Shown: in pieces, positions 35,064 to 43,792 of the stretch
Layout of the letters: each line of letters opens with the position of its first letter
Numbering within the stretch: position 1 is the first letter of the stretch
The notes under the pieces: model-generated
Seen by the model: only the letters and a program-made list of their open reading frames with translations
Databases searched by the model: none
Told to the model about the DNA's origin: nothing
Program-made: the position numbers and the translations under genes
DNA from: Lachnospiraceae bacterium
Lineage (GTDB): Bacteria; Bacillota; Clostridia; Lachnospirales; Lachnospiraceae
Assembly (NCBI GenBank): GCA_017936885.1
Contig: JAGBEO010000013.1
Coordinates: 310,001 to 374,000 of the forward strand
Direction of reading: 5' to 3'
DNA length: 64,000 nt

Positions 35064-36164
35064 ATGGCTGGTTCATCATTCGGAAACATTTTTCAAATTA
35101 CTACATGGGGAGAATCTCACGGTGCTGCACTGGGTGTTGTGGTAGACGGCTGTCCCGCAGGGCTTTCTTTAAGTGCCGACGATATTCAGCCTTATTTAAA
35201 CAGACGCAAGCCCGGACAGACTAAAATCGCCACCCCGCGCAAAGAAGCTGACGAGGTGGAAATTCTCTCCGGTCTCTTTGAAGGAAAGACTACCGGCACT
35301 CCTATCTCCATGCTGGTGCGCAACACTTCCCAGCACTCTGCGGATTACAGCGAAATTGCAAGCTATTACCGTCCCGGACACGCCGATTATACCTTTGATG
35401 CCAAATTCGGTTTCCGTGACTATCGCGGCGGTGGCCGTTCCTCCGGCAGAGAAACCATCGGCCGTGTAGCTGCCGGCGCCATTGCTTCCAAGCTGCTGTC
35501 CGAGTTTGGTATCAGTCTCACCGCATATACCAAATCCATAGGACCAATCAGCATTGATATGGCACATTTCGACAAGAGCGCCATTACAGAAACCCCTACC
35601 TGTATGCCGGATCGCGAGGCATCCGCCCATGCCGAGCGGTATCTCGCCGACTGCATGAAAGAATACGATTCTGTAGGCGGTGTAATTGAATGTGTAATTG
35701 ACGGAGTTTTTGCCGGGTTGGGCGATCCTGTATTTGAGAAGTTAGATGCCAATCTTGCTAAAGCGATTATGTCTATCGGTGCAGTCAAGGCTGTAGAGAT
35801 TGGTGACGGTATAGATGTAGCGAAACACCGCGGTTCTAAGAACAATGATCCCTTCCGTATGGAAAACGGACAGGTAACCAAGTCCACCAACCATGCAGGC
35901 GGCATTTTAGGCGGTATCAGCGATGGATCCCAAATTGTACTGCGGGCTTATATCAAACCTACGCCTTCCATCTTTAGCCCCCAGCAGACCGTAAATAAAT
36001 CAGGCGAAGACATCGAGATTTCTATCAAAGGGCGCCACGACCCCATCATCGTGCCGCGCGCAGTTGTAGTCGTCGAGTCCATGGCAGCACTCACCCTCTT
36101 AGATGCCCTGCTTGCCAATGCCGGTGCAAAGCTGGAGAACCTTAAGAAAATCTATGGTGTGTAA
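35064..36164 (+). CDS. aroC: Chorismate synthase
   Basis: Last step of the shikimate pathway, an FMN-dependent loss of phosphate from EPSP. The 366-residue sequence shows the family blocks in order: FQITTWGESHGAALGVVVDG, the RRKPGQTKIATPRKE flavin region, FRDYRGGGRSSGRETIGRVA and RMENGQVTKSTNHAGGILGG, with an R-rich C-terminal domain. AAAGGAATAG precedes the ATG. Single-gene plus-strand unit ending at a strong hairpin. Confidence 0.97.
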   Translation: MAGSSFGNIFQITTWGESHGAALGVVVDGCPAGLSLSADDIQPYLNRRKPGQTKIATPRKEADEVEILSGLFEGKTTGTPISMLVRNTSQHSADYSEIASYYRPGHADYTFDAKFGFRDYRGGGRSSGRETIGRVAAGAIASKLLSEFGISLTAYTKSIGPISIDMAHFDKSAITETPTCMPDREASAHAERYLADCMKEYDSVGGVIECVIDGVFAGLGDPVFEKLDANLAKAIMSIGAVKAVEIGDGIDVAKHRGSKNNDPFRMENGQVTKSTNHAGGILGGISDGSQIVLRAYIKPTPSIFSPQQTVNKSGEDIEISIKGRHDPIIVPRAVVVVESMAALTLLDALLANAGAKLENLKKIYGV

Positions 36165-36221
36165 TCCCACACCTCATAAGGCTGGATTTCAGATGTTTCC
36201 TTCAAAACTTTTCATTACATA

Positions 36222-36274
36222 AAAAGATACAGACTTCTCAAATTGACATCCTTGTGAGAAATCTGTATCTTTTT
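36222..36274. terminator. Bidirectional terminator between aroC and the DUF5722 lipoprotein gene
   Basis: AAAAAGATACAGA...TCTCA pairs with TGAGAAA-TCTGTATCTTTTT over a long stem, with an A-run on one side and a T-run on the other, between convergent genes. Confidence 0.85.
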
Positions 36275-36341
36275 AAATTTCTATCACGTACTGCTTATTC
36301 CCGCAGGCAAACTCAAGAGTGAGTATCTTTTTGTCTTCCTT

Positions 36342-38045
36342 TTATTTTGCCCATCCAAGTGCCTCTTCCAAGCTTTCCGCTCCCAGTATGTTCAGCATAA
36401 AATCTGTATATTCCGATGCCTCTTCTGTATCAATATAACTGAAAACATCCTTCAAATACTTTTCGGTATGGTCATACTCATAAATTCCAAAAGCAAGCCC
36501 TTGAAGCAATTCTTCCGGTGCATCCGTCTGCCGGTTCATGATAAATGCATCTATGTATGGATTAGCCTCTACGATATAATAACAATATGCAAAAGCTGCC
36601 GCCTGCAGCCGCTCACCGGATACGGAGGTAAACCCAAGCTCCGTAATCATAATGCTTCTGACTTCCCCTTTCCGATCCAGATACTTTTCCTGTTTCAGAA
36701 AATCCGTAAGCACCCCAAGATTCATGATGGAAAGGATCGGTGCATTCTGTGTCTTATCGTACTCCTGAGACCAGTAATTCACACGGGTAAGAGGGTCCGG
36801 GTAAGGATGTATGGCTATGCCCCAGTCATAATTGCCATGCTGTATTGCCGCATCCTGAAAGACCTCTACCAGATCCCTTGCGTTGAAATACTCTTTACTG
36901 TCGCCTTGGTTACTGTACCAGTCATGATCAATACTGAAATAAACCCGTGAATTTGCATAATTGCTTTTGGCAGCCTGATAGAAGATGCGAAATGCCTTTT
37001 CAAATTCCTGCGCATAATACGCGGCATCCTCCGTGTCCATATAGTTCCATGTTTTAAACTGATTGATCTCATTAGCGACTACCCAGTTATGCACGATACC
37101 GTATTCCCCGCTGGAATAACGTTCCGTAAGGAAACATGCTACTGCTTCAAGTTCCTTGACACCTTCTTCCTCCGCAGTGTTGAACATATAATAAAAAGCA
37201 CCGCTGTCTTTGTTCCTGGCATCCGGATGAATCATCTCTATATAATTGTCATTCCAGTCATTCAGCACGATTGCCGTGGAACACATATCCATACTTGTCA
37301 GATAGGTAAACAGACCGTCATATCCGTTAATCGCCGCCCCATTAAAATGATAACTCTTTCCCTTATAGGTATACACAATTGTGGGGAAGGTTTCATCCGT
37401 TGTATCTCCCATAATAATAGATAAGGGGATGTTATAAATAGCATGTTTTACTCCCAAATCGGTCAGTTCTTCCGTCCCCAGCATCGTAGGGTCAAGCAAC
37501 AGTCCTTTCTTGGAATCGGGCTCCGGATATTCTTCTTTATTATCTGCCAACGCCTCCGGATTCGAAAGATAAATGCCCTCTCCCAAAGACACATACTTTC
37601 CATCTATCTGAAGTGCCGGAATAAACTGTTCAAACAGATACTCTTCTTCATATGGGAAACAAATCTCACAATCCGTCCCTTTCAGGCCGGAGGCTGCCGG
37701 TTCCCCTGCCAGCGTTTGCACATCCTCATAGCATTCCATCGCAAACAGATACAGGTACGCATCATCACTTTGCGGTATCTGAGGCATTTCCAGCGAATAT
37801 ACCATCTGTTCCGACACATCCTCATAGCATAAAGCAAAACCGGAAGCATAATTCTCCAGCTTCTCTGCATCCAGACACACATCCCCCCGGGTGAGCCGCT
37901 CCAATTCTTTTTCCATGGAAAGCGCGCTGTCTTCTTTCTCTTCTATATTTCCCGTTTCCACTGCCTCTTTGCCGCTTCCGCAGCCATACAGGAGACCTGC
38001 AGGCAAAAGCATGCTGACGCTAAGCAGCAGAAACGCCTTTCTCAT
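36342..38045 (-). CDS. Secreted lipoprotein with DUF5722-like TIM-barrel domain
   Basis: The product starts with a lipoprotein signal (MRKAFLLLSVSMLLPAGLLY, then a GCGSG lipobox). The large mature part has clan-A glycosidase-like features: WVVANEINQFKTW, VYFSIDHDWYSNQGD, WGIAIHPYPDPLTRV and MITELGFTSVSGERLQ, which fits DUF5722. Sugar hydrolysis at the cell surface is inferred. The start is uncertain within a few codons; ATG 38045 has AGGAG at 10 bp and follows the BMP-like stop by 5 bp, so the two are co-translated. Gene order suggests a shared surface process with the BMP and GH25 genes. Confidence 0.75.
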   Translation of the reverse strand: MRKAFLLLSVSMLLPAGLLYGCGSGKEAVETGNIEEKEDSALSMEKELERLTRGDVCLDAEKLENYASGFALCYEDVSEQMVYSLEMPQIPQSDDAYLYLFAMECYEDVQTLAGEPAASGLKGTDCEICFPYEEEYLFEQFIPALQIDGKYVSLGEGIYLSNPEALADNKEEYPEPDSKKGLLLDPTMLGTEELTDLGVKHAIYNIPLSIIMGDTTDETFPTIVYTYKGKSYHFNGAAINGYDGLFTYLTSMDMCSTAIVLNDWNDNYIEMIHPDARNKDSGAFYYMFNTAEEEGVKELEAVACFLTERYSSGEYGIVHNWVVANEINQFKTWNYMDTEDAAYYAQEFEKAFRIFYQAAKSNYANSRVYFSIDHDWYSNQGDSKEYFNARDLVEVFQDAAIQHGNYDWGIAIHPYPDPLTRVNYWSQEYDKTQNAPILSIMNLGVLTDFLKQEKYLDRKGEVRSIMITELGFTSVSGERLQAAAFAYCYYIVEANPYIDAFIMNRQTDAPEELLQGLAFGIYEYDHTEKYLKDVFSYIDTEEASEYTDFMLNILGAESLEEALGWAK

Positions 38046-38050
38046 CACTC

Positions 38051-39325
38051 TCATTCTCCTATACACGTTTCTTCTCCTGACTGTTCCATAATCACTGTAA
38101 AGGATACCTGGGGCTGCACATCCGTTTCATCCGATATCATAATTTCTCCCGATCTAATCCGTCTACACACTTCGTTACACGTTTCCACCGTAACATTCTT
38201 AAATCTCCACTCCGTGTTCCATCTCGGGATTCCTGTGCAACCGCTCTCAATGCCATACCATTTCTCCTGTCCGGCAAACGCGTCAGACCACTGCATTCTT
38301 GCTGCATAATAGTTATCCAGAGAAATGACTACCGCATGGGAAACATCCTTTACAGCGCTTGTCAGAAAATGATCCGATAGCCCGCTTTGGTCAGAATCCA
38401 CACCGATCAGCAGCCCGTCCTCCTGCTCAGCGGCTTCCAGCACTGATTCATACAAAAACCCACCGCAGGAAAAGATCACTTCTGTTCCGTCAGCATACCA
38501 CTGAACCGCTTTGTCCCTGATCTTACTGTCAGGCACAAAAGATCCGGCATACCAATAGTTAACCGTCACATCTTCTGCACCGGTTTCCTGCACTGCATCA
38601 TTAATACCCTGCAAATATCCGTATCCATACCGTTTGACAGAAGGAGTCTCTTCTCCTCCGATAAATCCCAGTTTATGATATCCCTCTAAAATCGTCATAT
38701 ATCCTGCCAGATATCCCGATTCTTCTTCGTGAAAAGAAACACAGTGCACATTCTTTTCCATGGGTTTAGGATTTCCATCAGCGCCAACCGGAACACCATC
38801 AATCATTAAGAATGCCACCTCCGGATACTCTTCCTGCATGACTCCGACTGTCTCCTGAAAATCACAGCCTGCACAGACGATAATCTTCGCCTGATTAGAG
38901 ATTGCATCCTCAATAACCTCCTGACATCCTTTCTGCGTGTCTTCTTCCATAACATAATAAGAAAAAGAAGTTCCTGCCGCCAGCGCATACTTCTGGATTC
39001 CTTTATATATGGCTTCATTGTAACTTCCATCCATAACCGTGCCATGCGACACAAAGGCGATCTCCCCGCCTTTTTCCTTATAATCCCCATAAAGATCTAT
39101 CGACAATGCATCTTCCGAATCTGTCTTAGGATCATCAATCTGTACCTGCCATACATCCTCAGCATCCTCTGTGGTTTCCTCAATAACTTCCACAATAGCA
39201 GTCTCCGCGGCATTTTCTGCAGTATTTTCCGTTGATGTCGGTTTCTGCTCTCCTGTATCTGCACATCCTGTCAGCATTCCCATAATAAGCAGACTGACAA
39301 TATTGTATATAATCTTTTTCTTCAT
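38051..39325 (-). CDS. BMP/PnrA-like substrate-binding lipoprotein
   Basis: A signal peptide with lipobox (IMGMLTGCAD) is followed by a Thr/Glu-rich linker and a periplasmic-binding fold of the basic-membrane-protein type: GEIAFVSHGTVMDGSYNEAI, KIIVCAGCDFQETVGVM, GYLAGYMTILEGYHKLGFI, EVIFSCGGFLYESVLEAA and LLIGVDSDQSGLSDHFLTS. Such proteins bind nucleosides or autoinducer-like ligands, but no permease or ATPase is adjacent. The frame extends to 39349; ATG 39325 (MKKKII) starts the signal peptide. It lies between GH25 and the DUF5722 gene. Confidence 0.88.
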   Translation of the reverse strand: MKKKIIYNIVSLLIMGMLTGCADTGEQKPTSTENTAENAAETAIVEVIEETTEDAEDVWQVQIDDPKTDSEDALSIDLYGDYKEKGGEIAFVSHGTVMDGSYNEAIYKGIQKYALAAGTSFSYYVMEEDTQKGCQEVIEDAISNQAKIIVCAGCDFQETVGVMQEEYPEVAFLMIDGVPVGADGNPKPMEKNVHCVSFHEEESGYLAGYMTILEGYHKLGFIGGEETPSVKRYGYGYLQGINDAVQETGAEDVTVNYWYAGSFVPDSKIRDKAVQWYADGTEVIFSCGGFLYESVLEAAEQEDGLLIGVDSDQSGLSDHFLTSAVKDVSHAVVISLDNYYAARMQWSDAFAGQEKWYGIESGCTGIPRWNTEWRFKNVTVETCNEVCRRIRSGEIMISDETDVQPQVSFTVIMEQSGEETCIGE

Positions 39326-39359
39326 CCATGTATCCCTCTGTGGTTTCACATTTCCTGTG

Positions 39360-41000
39360 TCACTGTGTCAGATAACTGCTGATACAGTATAATGTCTGTC
39401 CGTTGTAATCTACCCGTGACCAGCCGTACTCCTCGTTGATACCGGTTCTTATCACGAACTCTCCGTTATGCAGCACTGTAACTACCGTGGCATCGGGATT
39501 CGTCACGCTGGGCAGAGCCCGCAGATTAACTTCAATCTTCGCAGTTACCTGCTCATTTCTGTCCGTGAACTTCGTTTTCAGCCCGTCACCGCTTCCTGAT
39601 CCTTCTTGTTCCGGTGCCTGGTAGCTTAAATCTGTGGTCAGATAACTGGAAACTGCATAAAGCGTTTGTCCGTTATAAGAGATTCGTGACCAGCCGCTGT
39701 CGCTGACACCGGTTCTTATCACATTCTCTCCGTTTCGCAGCGTATACACTACCGTACTGTCTTCGCCCTGACTCGGAATATTTCTGAGATTGGTGGAATC
39801 CTTCGCCGTTACAATCTCCTCAACATCGGTGAAATTCATCAAAGCTTCCACATCTGCATGAGCCTCCTCAGGCGCCGTATTGTTTTGTGCCTCTGCGGTT
39901 CCCTCATAACCAAAATACGCCACGTTCACATCCACCGGTTTGCTGATCCCCGCCACAGTACCCTGATTGGTATACTGCCACATGGCATGGGTTCCCGCAT
40001 AAGAGGACCTGACCGTTTGCGGATAAGGAGCTGACGGATACTGGGATACCCATATTTTGCAAATACTCTCTATCCTCCCAGTGTCCCATTTCGCACTCCC
40101 TGACAATTCTCCCATGGAAGCATAAAACATCGGTGTGTAGCCTTTGCTGTGTATTTCCTGCAAAAAGGCAATTGCAATATCTGTACGTTCCGCATTGGTC
40201 AGTTGATATTGTGCACTGTCCGGCTGATCAAATCCTTCACAGTCATATGCTACCGGGTAAGTAATCTGATATTGTGATATATAATCTGCCACCCAGTCAG
40301 CCTCTGCCACAGCTTCTTCCTTGCTGGCGGCTGTGGAAAAGAAATAGGCGCCTACCTTGATACCGTTCTTCTGTGCTTCCTGCATATTATACCTTGCATT
40401 GGTATCCGCACAGATTTCTCGTGATGTGTTAGTTCGGTATCCGACACGCACCATGGCAAAATCTATCCCTGACGCTGCCACCTGTGCCCAGTCAATAGTG
40501 CCCTGATATCTTGCCACATCAATCCCCATTGTAACCTGTGCTGTCTCTGCTGCATTCTCTGAAGACAGTAGCTCTACAACATCCACTTCCGAGCCCTGCT
40601 GTGTGCTCATCGTCCCATTCTGCGGGTCTTCCGTATCAGGCTGTTCATCTTCGGGCAGTTCTTGCACATCTTCTTCTGCTAATTCGTTCTTCTGTTCCGT
40701 TTCCTCTGTCAGCGGTTTATCCGGCTCCAAAGACTCTTCTGCGGGCTGCTCCGTTTCCAGATCTTCTGTCTGTTCTGCCACACTCACAGAAGTCTCCTGA
40801 ATCATATCATCCTTTGTACTGTTTTTCAGTATAAGCACTGCCGCAACAATTACGACAATGATTATAAGGGCAAGCGCCACCGGAATCAACAGACGGTAAT
40901 CCAGCCCTCTTCCATCCTCATAGTCTTCGTTATCATCATATTCACTATCATCTAAATCGATTTCCTCGAACTCATCGTCCCAATCATCTAAATGCTTCAT
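39360..41000 (-). CDS. GH25 lysozyme with two C-terminal SH3-type repeats, membrane anchored
   Basis: The first 40 residues are strongly acidic and intracellular (DEFEEIDLDDSEYDDNEDYE), then one membrane helix, a long Glu/Pro-rich linker, and a GH25 muramidase domain with MGIDVARYQGTIDWAQVAAS, MVRVGYRTNTS, VGAYFFSTAAS, VAYDCEGFDQP (catalytic Asp and Glu) and HAMWQYTNQGTV. Two SH3_3-type repeats close the protein (NLRNIPSQGEDSTVV..., NLRALPSVTNPDATV...). The GGAGGAATAT site supports ATG 41000. It trims or remodels peptidoglycan outside the cell. It lies 26 bp behind the aldolase gene. Confidence 0.9.
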   Translation of the reverse strand: MKHLDDWDDEFEEIDLDDSEYDDNEDYEDGRGLDYRLLIPVALALIIIVVIVAAVLILKNSTKDDMIQETSVSVAEQTEDLETEQPAEESLEPDKPLTEETEQKNELAEEDVQELPEDEQPDTEDPQNGTMSTQQGSEVDVVELLSSENAAETAQVTMGIDVARYQGTIDWAQVAASGIDFAMVRVGYRTNTSREICADTNARYNMQEAQKNGIKVGAYFFSTAASKEEAVAEADWVADYISQYQITYPVAYDCEGFDQPDSAQYQLTNAERTDIAIAFLQEIHSKGYTPMFYASMGELSGSAKWDTGRIESICKIWVSQYPSAPYPQTVRSSYAGTHAMWQYTNQGTVAGISKPVDVNVAYFGYEGTAEAQNNTAPEEAHADVEALMNFTDVEEIVTAKDSTNLRNIPSQGEDSTVVYTLRNGENVIRTGVSDSGWSRISYNGQTLYAVSSYLTTDLSYQAPEQEGSGSGDGLKTKFTDRNEQVTAKIEVNLRALPSVTNPDATVVTVLHNGEFVIRTGINEEYGWSRVDYNGQTLYCISSYLTQ

Positions 41001-41026
41001 AAATATATTCCTCCGAAACATTCCTT

Positions 41027-42004
41027 TTAGAAATTATCCAAAAGCTCCAGATAGAAATTATTGTAATCCTTTCTTTGTTCTTTTTCAAACTGAATTGCGG
41101 TCTTAGGATGCTGGTTTAAGATACCTGTCAGTAAATACGGTATATCGTACCCCCATACCACACCGGATTCACGCAACGGAATGATGTGATTCTCAATAAA
41201 CTGCAATAACGGATTAATGTTATATTTCGGGTTCTTCAGGAAACCAAGCAGTATCTCACTCGGACAGTTACCGCAGCCTCTTCCCATGCCGCTGACGGTT
41301 GCATCCAGATAGCAGACGCCTCTGATGACTGACTCTATCGTATTGGCAAATGCCAACTGCTGATTGTTATGCGCATGGATTCCGACCCTTTTACCATATT
41401 TATTGGCCACTTCCAGATATCTTTGTGCCAGTGAACCAACCTGCTCCGGATAGAGAGAACCGTAACTGTCTACCAGATAAATCGTGCCCACACTGCTTTT
41501 GCATAACAATTCCAATGCCGCATTAATATCCTCTTCATTTGACTTGGAAATAGCCATGATATTAACGGTTGTCTCATATCCCTTCTTCGTGCAGTCTTCA
41601 ATCATCTCAATCGCTGCCGGAATTGTATTGATATAAGTTGCAATTCTGATCAGATCAATAGGACTGTCCTTTTTATTCAGGATATCCTTCTTAAAATCAC
41701 ATCGGCCCACATCTGCCATAACAGAAATCTTCATGTCTGTTTTATTATCGCCTACGATTTCTCTGATGTCCTTGTCGTTACAGAATTTCCACTTTCCGAA
41801 TTTATTGACATCAAACAACTCTTTAGACGCTTTATAGCCAAATTCCATGTAATCTACACCGGCCCTGATATTTGCATGGTATAACGCTTTGACAAACTCG
41901 TCTGTAAAGAAAAAGTCATTTACCAACCCGCCGTCACGCAATGTACAATCCAGCACCTTAATATCCGGTGCATAAGACATCAATGTTCTTCCCTCTGCTC
42001 TCAT
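41027..42004 (-). CDS. DRE-TIM aldolase domain protein (HMG-CoA lyase / hydroxy-oxovalerate aldolase-like)
   Basis: A 325-residue protein with the DRE-TIM metal-binding start IKVLDCTLRDGGLVNDF, then VDYMEFGYKASKELF, SVGTIYLVDSYGSLYPEQV and KRVGIHAHNNQQLAFANTIE, in the order of the HMGL/4-hydroxy-2-oxovalerate aldolase family. The exact substrate cannot be read from the sequence. AAGGAGTACATT before ATG 42004 is strong. It sits 48 bp behind tyrS on the same strand, so the tyrosine T-box may also govern it. Confidence 0.85.
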   Translation of the reverse strand: MRAEGRTLMSYAPDIKVLDCTLRDGGLVNDFFFTDEFVKALYHANIRAGVDYMEFGYKASKELFDVNKFGKWKFCNDKDIREIVGDNKTDMKISVMADVGRCDFKKDILNKKDSPIDLIRIATYINTIPAAIEMIEDCTKKGYETTVNIMAISKSNEEDINAALELLCKSSVGTIYLVDSYGSLYPEQVGSLAQRYLEVANKYGKRVGIHAHNNQQLAFANTIESVIRGVCYLDATVSGMGRGCGNCPSEILLGFLKNPKYNINPLLQFIENHIIPLRESGVVWGYDIPYLLTGILNQHPKTAIQFEKEQRKDYNNFYLELLDNF

Positions 42005-42052
42005 AATGTACTCCTTTTCTTATGCTTATTTTTATAAAAATGGTTCTCAACA

Positions 42053-43279
42053 CTATTCAACTATTATCTTCTTAAAGTTCTTTTTGCCCTTTTTCACAAT
42101 AAACTCTTCGGCAGCAATATCTTCTTTGGTGTAGCATGTCTTGATATCTGCAACTTTTTCACCTTTCACTGATACACCGCCCTGCTCTACCGCACGACGC
42201 GCTTCGGAACGGGATGCGGCAAGTCCGCCGGCTACAAGTACGCCTAAAATATCAATCTTTTCCTCCATAAATTGCTCATCAGTAAGAACCACTGTGGGCA
42301 TATTTTCAGAACTTCCGCCGCCCGCAAAAAGTGCCTTGGCGGCATCCTGTGCTTTCTTAGCCTCTTCCTCACCGTGTACCAGATTGGTAAGCTCGTAAGC
42401 CAAAATCTCTTTCGCCTGATTCAACTGGCTGCCTTCCCAATGATCCATCTCGTCGATCTGCTCAAGCGGTAAGAAAGTAAGCATTCTCAGACACTTCAAA
42501 ACATCCGCATCATCTACATTTCTCCAGTACTGATAGAACTCAAACGGTGTCGTCTTATTCGGATCAAGCCATACGGCGCCTTTCTGTGTCTTGCCCATCT
42601 TCTTACCTTCGGAATTCATCAGAAGCGTAATCGTCATGGCATAAGCATCCTTGCCGAGTTTACGGCGGATCAGATCTGTACCGCCTAACATATTGCTCCA
42701 CTGGTCATCTCCACCGAACTGCATGTTGCATCCGTATCTTTCATACAACTGCATGAAATCGTAGCTCTGCATAATCATATAGTTAAATTCAAGGAAACTT
42801 AATCCCTTCTCCATTCTCTGTTTATAGCACTCTGCACGAAGCATATTATTCACACTGAAACATGCACCGATATCACGGATAAACTCTACATAATTAAGCC
42901 CTAAGAGCCAGTCCGCATTATTCACCATCAATGCCTTGCCATCGGAGAAATCAATAAATCTGCTCATCTGCTTTTTAAAACATTCACAGTTGTGTTCAAT
43001 CGTCTCCTTCGTCATCATGGTACGCATGTCACTTCTTCCGGAAGGGTCGCCGATCATTGCCGTACCGCCGCCGATCAAAGCGATCGGTTTATTTCCCGCT
43101 TCCTGCAGTCTCTTCATCAGGCATAGTGCCATAAAATGCCCTACATGCAGACTGTCTGCTGTCGGGTCAAAGCCAATATAAAAGGTTGCCTTTCCGTTAT
43201 TAATCAAATCACGGATCTCATCTGCATCCGTCAACTGTGCAAGCAATCCTCTTGCCTGTAGTTCTTCATAAATTCCCAT
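42053..43279 (-). CDS. tyrS: Tyrosyl-tRNA synthetase
   Basis: Charges tRNA-Tyr. The 408-residue chain has the TyrRS nucleotide-binding motif FDPTADSLHVGH (the HIGH equivalent), FLEFNYMIMQSYDFMQLYER, the FGGDDQWSNMLGGTDL site and GKKMGKTQKGAVWLD (the KMSKS equivalent), and ends with an S4 RNA-binding domain (DILGVLVAGGLAASRSEA ... GGVSVKGEKVADI). The frame extends to 43309; ATG 43279 has GAAAGGGAAACAG before it. Regulated by the T-box just upstream. Confidence 0.97.
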   Translation of the reverse strand: MGIYEELQARGLLAQLTDADEIRDLINNGKATFYIGFDPTADSLHVGHFMALCLMKRLQEAGNKPIALIGGGTAMIGDPSGRSDMRTMMTKETIEHNCECFKKQMSRFIDFSDGKALMVNNADWLLGLNYVEFIRDIGACFSVNNMLRAECYKQRMEKGLSFLEFNYMIMQSYDFMQLYERYGCNMQFGGDDQWSNMLGGTDLIRRKLGKDAYAMTITLLMNSEGKKMGKTQKGAVWLDPNKTTPFEFYQYWRNVDDADVLKCLRMLTFLPLEQIDEMDHWEGSQLNQAKEILAYELTNLVHGEEEAKKAQDAAKALFAGGGSSENMPTVVLTDEQFMEEKIDILGVLVAGGLAASRSEARRAVEQGGVSVKGEKVADIKTCYTKEDIAAEEFIVKKGKKNFKKIIVE

Positions 43280-43387
43280 ATCTGTTTCCCTTTCTTCTCT
43301 CTTTTTCATGCATAAACATACTTAGGCATTTTCGAAACTCATCACAACATTTCAACAACCCCGAGTGAGCTTCGCAATTACAATGCA

Positions 43388-43705
43388 TCAAAAAAACCTC
43401 GTCCCATTCCATAGGACGAGGTTCCATCTCGTGTTACCACCTAAATTCACAGACAACTCACATTATCTGCCTCACCAAGTACGATTTCAAAGGATTTCCT
43501 GTCATACACTTCGAAATGATACTCATCTGCTATAACGTGCAGCTTACGTCATGGCCTACTAGGATATCCATTCTGCCATGAAGCTCCAAGATGTATTCAT
43601 AGAAAACTTCCCGTGCGCCTCTCATCAGCCGGCAACTTTCTGTACGTTTCATAATCTACTACTTGTTCTTATCAACGCCTGAATTATGTTCGCAAATTTT
43701 AAACT
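43388..43705 (-). promoter_or_regulatory. Tyrosine T-box leader of tyrS
   Basis: On the minus strand the leader has a Stem I with a UAC specifier (43593-43595, inside GAATACATC), an AG-box-like AGTAGTAGA, the T-box GGTGGTAACACGAGATGGA (about 43424-43442), and a terminator with AACCTCGTCC paired to GGACGAGGTT (43395-43423) followed by seven Ts. Uncharged tRNA-Tyr should stabilise the antiterminator and turn on tyrS. The specifier and partner gene agree. Confidence 0.93.
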
Positions 43706-43711
43706 AACTCT

Positions 43712-43740
43712 AATTTATACGAAATCACATCTTTTGTCAA
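43712..43740 (-). promoter_or_regulatory. sigma-A promoter of the tyrS T-box transcript
   Basis: The minus strand reads TTGACA, 17 bp, TAAATT; transcription should start near 43705, at the head of the T-box leader. Confidence 0.75.
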
Positions 43741-43792
43741 CCACTAATTTCCGCCATATCAATATCTTCCGAGACCGATACAGCGCATATGC

